From positions 1 through 18,055 of the forward strand of contig JAICQI010000022.1 of assembly GCA_025937955.1 (NCBI GenBank): a DNA stretch of 18,055 nt, given 5' to 3'. Under the pieces are notes generated by a model. The model searched no databases. It was not told the origin of the DNA and worked only from the letters and a program-made list of their open reading frames with translations. Each line of letters opens with the position of its first letter. The stretch's first letter is position 1. Of this stretch, positions 14,403 through 18,055 are shown one piece after another. The DNA comes from Pyrinomonadaceae bacterium (GTDB taxonomy: Bacteria > Acidobacteriota > Blastocatellia > Pyrinomonadales > Pyrinomonadaceae). The translations under genes and the position numbers were made by a program.

Positions 14403-15380
14403 ATGAGTACCGATTCGCAGATTCAACAAATTTTGATTGCAATCGAAGGATTGCGCGAAGCCGGTGATGACGGCCCGCGCAAACGTAAACTCATCGATAC
14501 CCTCTTCCGTCACGTCCACAATCTCAAAGCAAAAGCCTCCGCCAACGGTTTGAATAATCTCGCCGCTGCCGCCCACGAATTTGAGAACGTGTTGCATTCG
14601 CTCCGCACCAGCCCACTAACAGCAGGCGCGAGACTTTTTGTCGTGCAGACGAGTTTTGATGTCGCGGATTTCGATCGAGAGTTTCAGAGTTTGAAAGAAA
14701 CGTTGAGCTCCGCTGGAGAAGTGATTTCAACTTCGCCGAGAATCGATAAGGAGCGGGTGGGCAAAGTCAACTTCAGAATTCTCTACGCGCGCAAAGCCGA
14801 AGCCGGCGAGACAATCGAAGAACTCTCAAACACTTCCGTTATCGCGATTGAAGAAATCTCTTCGCAGCACACTGCTCTTCCAGGGAACACACTCGAGAAT
14901 GCTTTCGCAAAGTTTGAAGCAGAGCTGGTCAATCTACCGGCCGCACCGTTTGGCGGCGTGTTTCAGCAGGCACTGCAAGCGGGACGAGCCGCGGCGCTCG
15001 CAACCGGCAAGAAAGTGGATTTCGAAACGCGCGGTTCAGATCAAGAACTTGACGAGGCATTGTGCGACCCTGTTGTTCACCTGGTTCGCAATGCCGTCGA
15101 TCACGGCATTGAAACGCGCGGCAAAGTGATTATTGAAATCGCCAGGCATGACGATCGGATCACGATCACCGTCACAGATGACGGACGCGGAATCGATCCC
15201 TCAATGATCGACCAGATCTTTCAGCCCGGCTTTTCGACCGCCGCCGAAGTCTCCAACATCTCGGGTCGTGGCGTCGGCCTTGATGTCGTCAAAACCTCAA
15301 TCGAAGCGCTCGGCGGTTCCGTACGTGTTCGAAGCAAACCAGGCCAGGGCTCTTCCTTTGAACTCAGCTTACCAGCGTAG
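14403..15380 (+). CDS. CheA-like protein with Hpt and histidine-kinase ATPase domains, no CheW-like domain
   Basis: The 325-residue protein joins a phosphotransfer-like (Hpt/P1) region to a CheA-type ATPase. Hpt: FRHVHNLKAKASANGLNNL (35-53), where H39 fits the phospho-accepting HxLKG site but KG reads KA. ATPase: N-box HLVRNAVDHG (226-235), G1 TDDGRGI (258-264), F-box IFQPGFST (272-279) and G2 GRGVGLD (288-294), ending GQGSSFELSLPA. A CheA normally continues into a P5 (CheW-like) domain after this point; here the gene stops, so receptor coupling as in chemotaxis is unlikely. The middle (about 75-180) is unrecognised. The link between N-box and G1 is shorter than in CheA. No receptor, CheY or CheW gene is nearby. 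There is no clear ribosome site. The last 17 bases overlap the convergent amidase gene. Confidence 0.82.
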   Translation: MSTDSQIQQILIAIEGLREAGDDGPRKRKLIDTLFRHVHNLKAKASANGLNNLAAAAHEFENVLHSLRTSPLTAGARLFVVQTSFDVADFDREFQSLKETLSSAGEVISTSPRIDKERVGKVNFRILYARKAEAGETIEELSNTSVIAIEEISSQHTALPGNTLENAFAKFEAELVNLPAAPFGGVFQQALQAGRAAALATGKKVDFETRGSDQELDEALCDPVVHLVRNAVDHGIETRGKVIIEIARHDDRITITVTDDGRGIDPSMIDQIFQPGFSTAAEVSNISGRGVGLDVVKTSIEALGGSVRVRSKPGQGSSFELSLPA

Positions 15381-17136
15381 GGTGCATGTCGTGCCACTTC
15401 GTCGCGCGCTCAAACGCCAGCGCCACTCGCAACGGTGACGCCTCGTCGTACACACCACCGGTAAACATGATCGCCACCGGCAGATTGTTGACGAATCCAC
15501 ACGGCAACACCGCCGCCGGATGCCCCGTGAGGTTTGTGATCAGTAGGCTCGCGCTTCCCGGCGCCGGACTGACAAACACGTCCCACTGCGACATTAGCGT
15601 TTCCATCTCGCGCATCAGCAACGTGCGCGCACGCTGCGCCCGCAAGTACTCAACCGCCGGAATAAACCGCGACGTGCGAAACGTGTTCGGCCAATCGTTC
15701 GGTGACTGTCCTGACAACTGATTGACACGCCCATCGCGCGTGATGTCGTCAAACGCCGCCGCCGCTTCGGCCGACAGGATGAATCTCAACGACGCTGCCG
15801 GAAACTTTGGCAGCTCGATCGGGGTCAGTTTCGCACCCGCCTTTTCCAACACTTCCAGCGCGGTTTTATAAACTGCGCGGCGTTGTTCCGCTTGTACCCG
15901 TTGCTGCTCGTTTGTGGGCGGCGTTGTTGGACCATCAAACTCGGTTTTCAGATAACCGATTCGCAGCGAGCTGATGTTTGTATCAGGGTTCCAGTTGAAA
16001 GGCGCGTCGCCGACGGTGATGTCTTTCCCGTCAGGACCGTAAATCGCGTGGAGCGCCGCGGCACAATCTTCAATGCCGCGGCACATCGGACCGATCTTAT
16101 CCATGGTCCAACTCAACCCCATCGCGCCGTAACGACTCACGCGGCCGTACGTCGGGCGCAAACCGGTCACGCCGCATCGTGACGACGGCGAAACGATGGA
16201 GCCAAGCGTTTCCGTACCGATCGAGAATCCCACCAGTCCTGCTGCCGTAGCCGCAGCCGGTCCCGCGGATGAACCGCTCGATCCTTGTTGCGCTTCGTCA
16301 GGCGCCCAGGGGTTGCGCGTGACGCCGGCGAACCAGCGTGCTCCCTGTGCGAGCGCGCCCATCGATAACTTCGCTACCAGCACAGCCCCGGCCTCGTTCA
16401 ATCGTTCGACCACAGTCGAGTCGTAATCGATCACCTGATCGCGATAAGGCTCGGCGCCCCAGGTCGTCTTGATTCCTTTAGTCGCGAAGAGATCTTTCGC
16501 GCCCCACGGAATGCCGTGCAGTGGGCCACGATATTTCCCACGCTTTAACTCCGCGTCTGCCGCAGCCGCCTGCTTCAACGCGAGCTCCTCGGTGAGCGTG
16601 ACAACACAAAGCAGCTTTGGCCCAAACTTCTTCAGCCGCGAGAGATACATCTTCGTCAATTCAGTCGACGAAACTCGGCGCGTGCGAATCAACTCGGCAA
16701 GTTGCGGCACCGTCGCGAAGGCAAGATCCTCGACCGTCTTAAACTGCGGCACTTCAACTTTGCCGAAACGAAACTTCGTCTTGTTGACGTAGAGCTCTTT
16801 TCGCGCACGAGTTGGATGGAAGGCGATCGCGGGTTCAGTGTCGAGCGGGACGTCGATCTTCCTGATCGTCTCGTACGAGTCGAGGTTGCGATTGACGCCA
16901 CCAAGCGCCATCGCCTCCTGCGCGTCAGTGAGCTCGATTCCGATCAGTTTTTCCGCCTGGTGCATCATCTCTTTGGTGATGCGCGGCGTTGGAGTCGGAG
17001 ACGGACTGGGCGAAGGCGTCGCAGTCTGCGCCAAAACATCAAGCGGCATCTTCGAAGCCGATAAACCGGCGGCACCAAGCGCCGGAAGCACTTTGAGAAA
17101 CTTTCGTCTACTTGTCGCAGTTTTAGTTTTCTTCAT
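15364..17136 (-). CDS. Tat-exported amidase (amidase signature family)
   Basis: The 590-residue protein has a twin-arginine signal peptide (SRRKFLK at 9-15, hydrophobic to about 28, likely cleavage after VLA-Q near 36). A Pro/Thr/Ser linker (SPSPSPTPTP, 42-51) follows, so it should work in the periplasm or outside. The amidase-signature fold runs from about 130. Its Ser-cisSer-Lys triad is K214 (GIPWGAKDLF), S289 (QQGSSGSSAG) and S313 (GTETLGSI), with spacing as in malonamidase. The 60-residue segment at about 55-115 (MMHQAEKLIGIELTDAQEA) precedes the catalytic domain and is found in exported members. It is not GatA: it carries an export signal and no gatB or gatC is adjacent. The substrate, an amide or ester, cannot be predicted. 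Its 3' end overlaps the CheA-like gene by 17 bases; its start diverges from the methyltransferase. Confidence 0.92.
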   Translation of the reverse strand: MKKTKTATSRRKFLKVLPALGAAGLSASKMPLDVLAQTATPSPSPSPTPTPRITKEMMHQAEKLIGIELTDAQEAMALGGVNRNLDSYETIRKIDVPLDTEPAIAFHPTRARKELYVNKTKFRFGKVEVPQFKTVEDLAFATVPQLAELIRTRRVSSTELTKMYLSRLKKFGPKLLCVVTLTEELALKQAAAADAELKRGKYRGPLHGIPWGAKDLFATKGIKTTWGAEPYRDQVIDYDSTVVERLNEAGAVLVAKLSMGALAQGARWFAGVTRNPWAPDEAQQGSSGSSAGPAAATAAGLVGFSIGTETLGSIVSPSSRCGVTGLRPTYGRVSRYGAMGLSWTMDKIGPMCRGIEDCAAALHAIYGPDGKDITVGDAPFNWNPDTNISSLRIGYLKTEFDGPTTPPTNEQQRVQAEQRRAVYKTALEVLEKAGAKLTPIELPKFPAASLRFILSAEAAAAFDDITRDGRVNQLSGQSPNDWPNTFRTSRFIPAVEYLRAQRARTLLMREMETLMSQWDVFVSPAPGSASLLITNLTGHPAAVLPCGFVNNLPVAIMFTGGVYDEASPLRVALAFERATKWHDMHPTLVS

Positions 17137-17145
17137 AGTCGTAAA

Positions 17146-17213
17146 AACATTTGTGACTTCGTGTCTTTGTGGTTAGATCTTCCGCCAATGACGCAGAGGT
17201 ACGCAGAGATTAC
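17146..17213. repeat. Repeat filling the divergent amidase/methyltransferase gap
   Basis: On the minus strand this reads AACCACAAAGACACGAAGTC, with 10-bp steps like those in the hairpin at 13761-13890. On the plus strand, TGACGCAGAGGTACGCAGAG follows from 17189, again with a 10-bp step (CGCAGAG at 17192 and 17202). The second part lies inside the start of the methyltransferase gene, so the first residues of that gene are encoded by the repeat. The 51-base gap must also hold any promoters for both genes; none is obvious. Confidence 0.6.
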
Positions 17214-18055
17214 CACTGAAGGCATCAAGTATGCAGGGTCAAAATTAAAGCTTCTGCCTCACATTCTCCGTCTCGCCGACAAGGTGCAACCACAGACCGT
17301 CTTCGACGGCTTCTCGGGAACCACGCGCGTATCGCAAGCGTTAGCGCACGCCGGCTACCGCGTAATCGCAAACGACATCGCCGTCTGGTCCAGGGTCTTC
17401 GGTGAGTGCTACCTGCTGAGCCCGTATCCACGCGAGTATTACAGAGAATTAATTGACCATCTGAACACTATTCCAGGCAAGCATGGCTGGTTCACGGAAC
17501 ACTACGGCATTAGAGCCAACGGACAGAAGAGACCGTGGCAACTTCACAACACGCTCAAGCTCGATGCGATCCGCGAGGAGATCGAGCAATTACCCCTAAA
17601 CAAACATCAACGAGCTGTCGCACTAACAAGCCTGATCCTGGCGATGGATGAAGTCGACAGCACGATCGGTCACTACGCTTCCTACCTGAACGAGTGGTCT
17701 CCGCGTTCTTACCGGCAGATGAAGCTGCGGATTCCGAAGATCATTCCGAAAACGCGCGAGCACGAGATTCATCACGGCGACATCTTCAACATCGCTCCGT
17801 CGATCGACGCCGACCTCGCCTATTACGATCCACCATACGGTTCGAACAACGACAAGATGCCGCCCTCACGCGTGCGCTATGCCGCTTACTATCATCTTTG
17901 GAGCTCGATATGCCTTTTAGATAACCCACCGCTCTTCGGAAAAGCAAACCGGCGGGCCGACACGAGCGACGCGCTGAGCGCCTCCGTGTTTGAAGATTTC
18001 AGACGAAACGAATCAGGACGTTTCAGAGCGGTCGAAGCCATCGAACAGCTGCTGC
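17188..18055 (+). CDS. D12-class DNA adenine-N6 methyltransferase, 3' end beyond window
   Basis: The frame stays open from ATG 17188 to the window end, giving 289 residues with no stop. The protein transfers methyl from S-adenosylmethionine to adenine N6 in DNA. Family motifs are KYAGSKLKLLPHI (14-26), the SAM-binding motif FDGFSGTTRVS (39-49), an acidic end of the second strand (NDIA, 63-66) and the catalytic DPPY at 214-217 (YYDPPYGSNN). This is the Dam/D12 order. The segment HGDIF (about 198-202) before DPPY fits the same fold. The N-terminal residues MTQRYAEI are encoded by an intergenic repeat, and no ribosome site precedes the ATG. Whether it is an orphan or part of a restriction-modification system cannot be told: the window ends here and no endonuclease gene lies to the left. 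Confidence 0.88.
   Translation, partial: MTQRYAEITTEGIKYAGSKLKLLPHILRLADKVQPQTVFDGFSGTTRVSQALAHAGYRVIANDIAVWSRVFGECYLLSPYPREYYRELIDHLNTIPGKHGWFTEHYGIRANGQKRPWQLHNTLKLDAIREEIEQLPLNKHQRAVALTSLILAMDEVDSTIGHYASYLNEWSPRSYRQMKLRIPKIIPKTREHEIHHGDIFNIAPSIDADLAYYDPPYGSNNDKMPPSRVRYAAYYHLWSSICLLDNPPLFGKANRRADTSDALSASVFEDFRRNESGRFRAVEAIEQLL

Noticed and set aside
14403..15380. Frameshifted full-length CheA
   Set aside because: The downstream sequence in all frames is the convergent amidase coding region; no CheW-like P5 domain was seen after the stop.

Overview
The window is chromosomal housekeeping DNA from a Gram-negative bacterium, moderately GC-rich by eye. The best guess is an Acidobacteriota (Blastocatellia-like) soil organism. 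That guess rests on the mix of a Tat-exported amidase, a thioredoxin/NHL fusion and a zinc-ribbon rhomboid, and on intergenic gaps filled with short degenerate repeats. No rRNA, tRNA, CRISPR array, transposase or phage gene is visible.

Layout. 1-135 holds a 30-bp perfect inverted repeat in front of aroB. 136-1649 (+) is aroB overlapped by one base with a small single-pass membrane protein. 1718-7826 (-) is the information-processing block mutS2, dnaG, rpoD, read right to left; dnaG-rpoD is the core of the classical macromolecular-synthesis operon. 7917-15380 (+) is a long co-directional run: a CxxC carboxymuconolactone-decarboxylase/AhpD-like protein, a thioredoxin-NHL-DsbD-like fusion resembling NHLRC2, a bacterioferritin-like protein, a zinc-ribbon rhomboid protease, 3-hydroxybutyryl-CoA dehydrogenase, ribH, nusB and a reduced CheA-like Hpt/ATPase protein. 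15364-17136 (-) is a Tat-exported amidase whose end overlaps the CheA-like gene by 17 bp. 17188 to the window end (+) is a D12-class DNA adenine methyltransferase that runs off the edge.

How the genes work together. mutS2, dnaG and rpoD serve genome maintenance, replication priming and primary transcription. ribH-nusB is a common bacterial pairing. The CMD protein, the exported thioredoxin-NHL protein and the ferritin-like protein look like a small redox and iron-handling group. The other neighbours have no obvious shared pathway.

The most unusual signal is in the gaps. Most intergenic spaces hold a degenerate element built from units about 10 bp long, of the type RCGCRGATNN or RCACAAAGNN, often opening with (T)TAGCC. 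It occurs singly or as facing copies that make long hairpins. At several genes it provides or touches the stop codon, the last residues or the start codon. Together with the nested palindrome at 30-108, these repeats are the best candidates for something under-described. The genes themselves are mostly recognisable, with a few odd architectures listed under findings.
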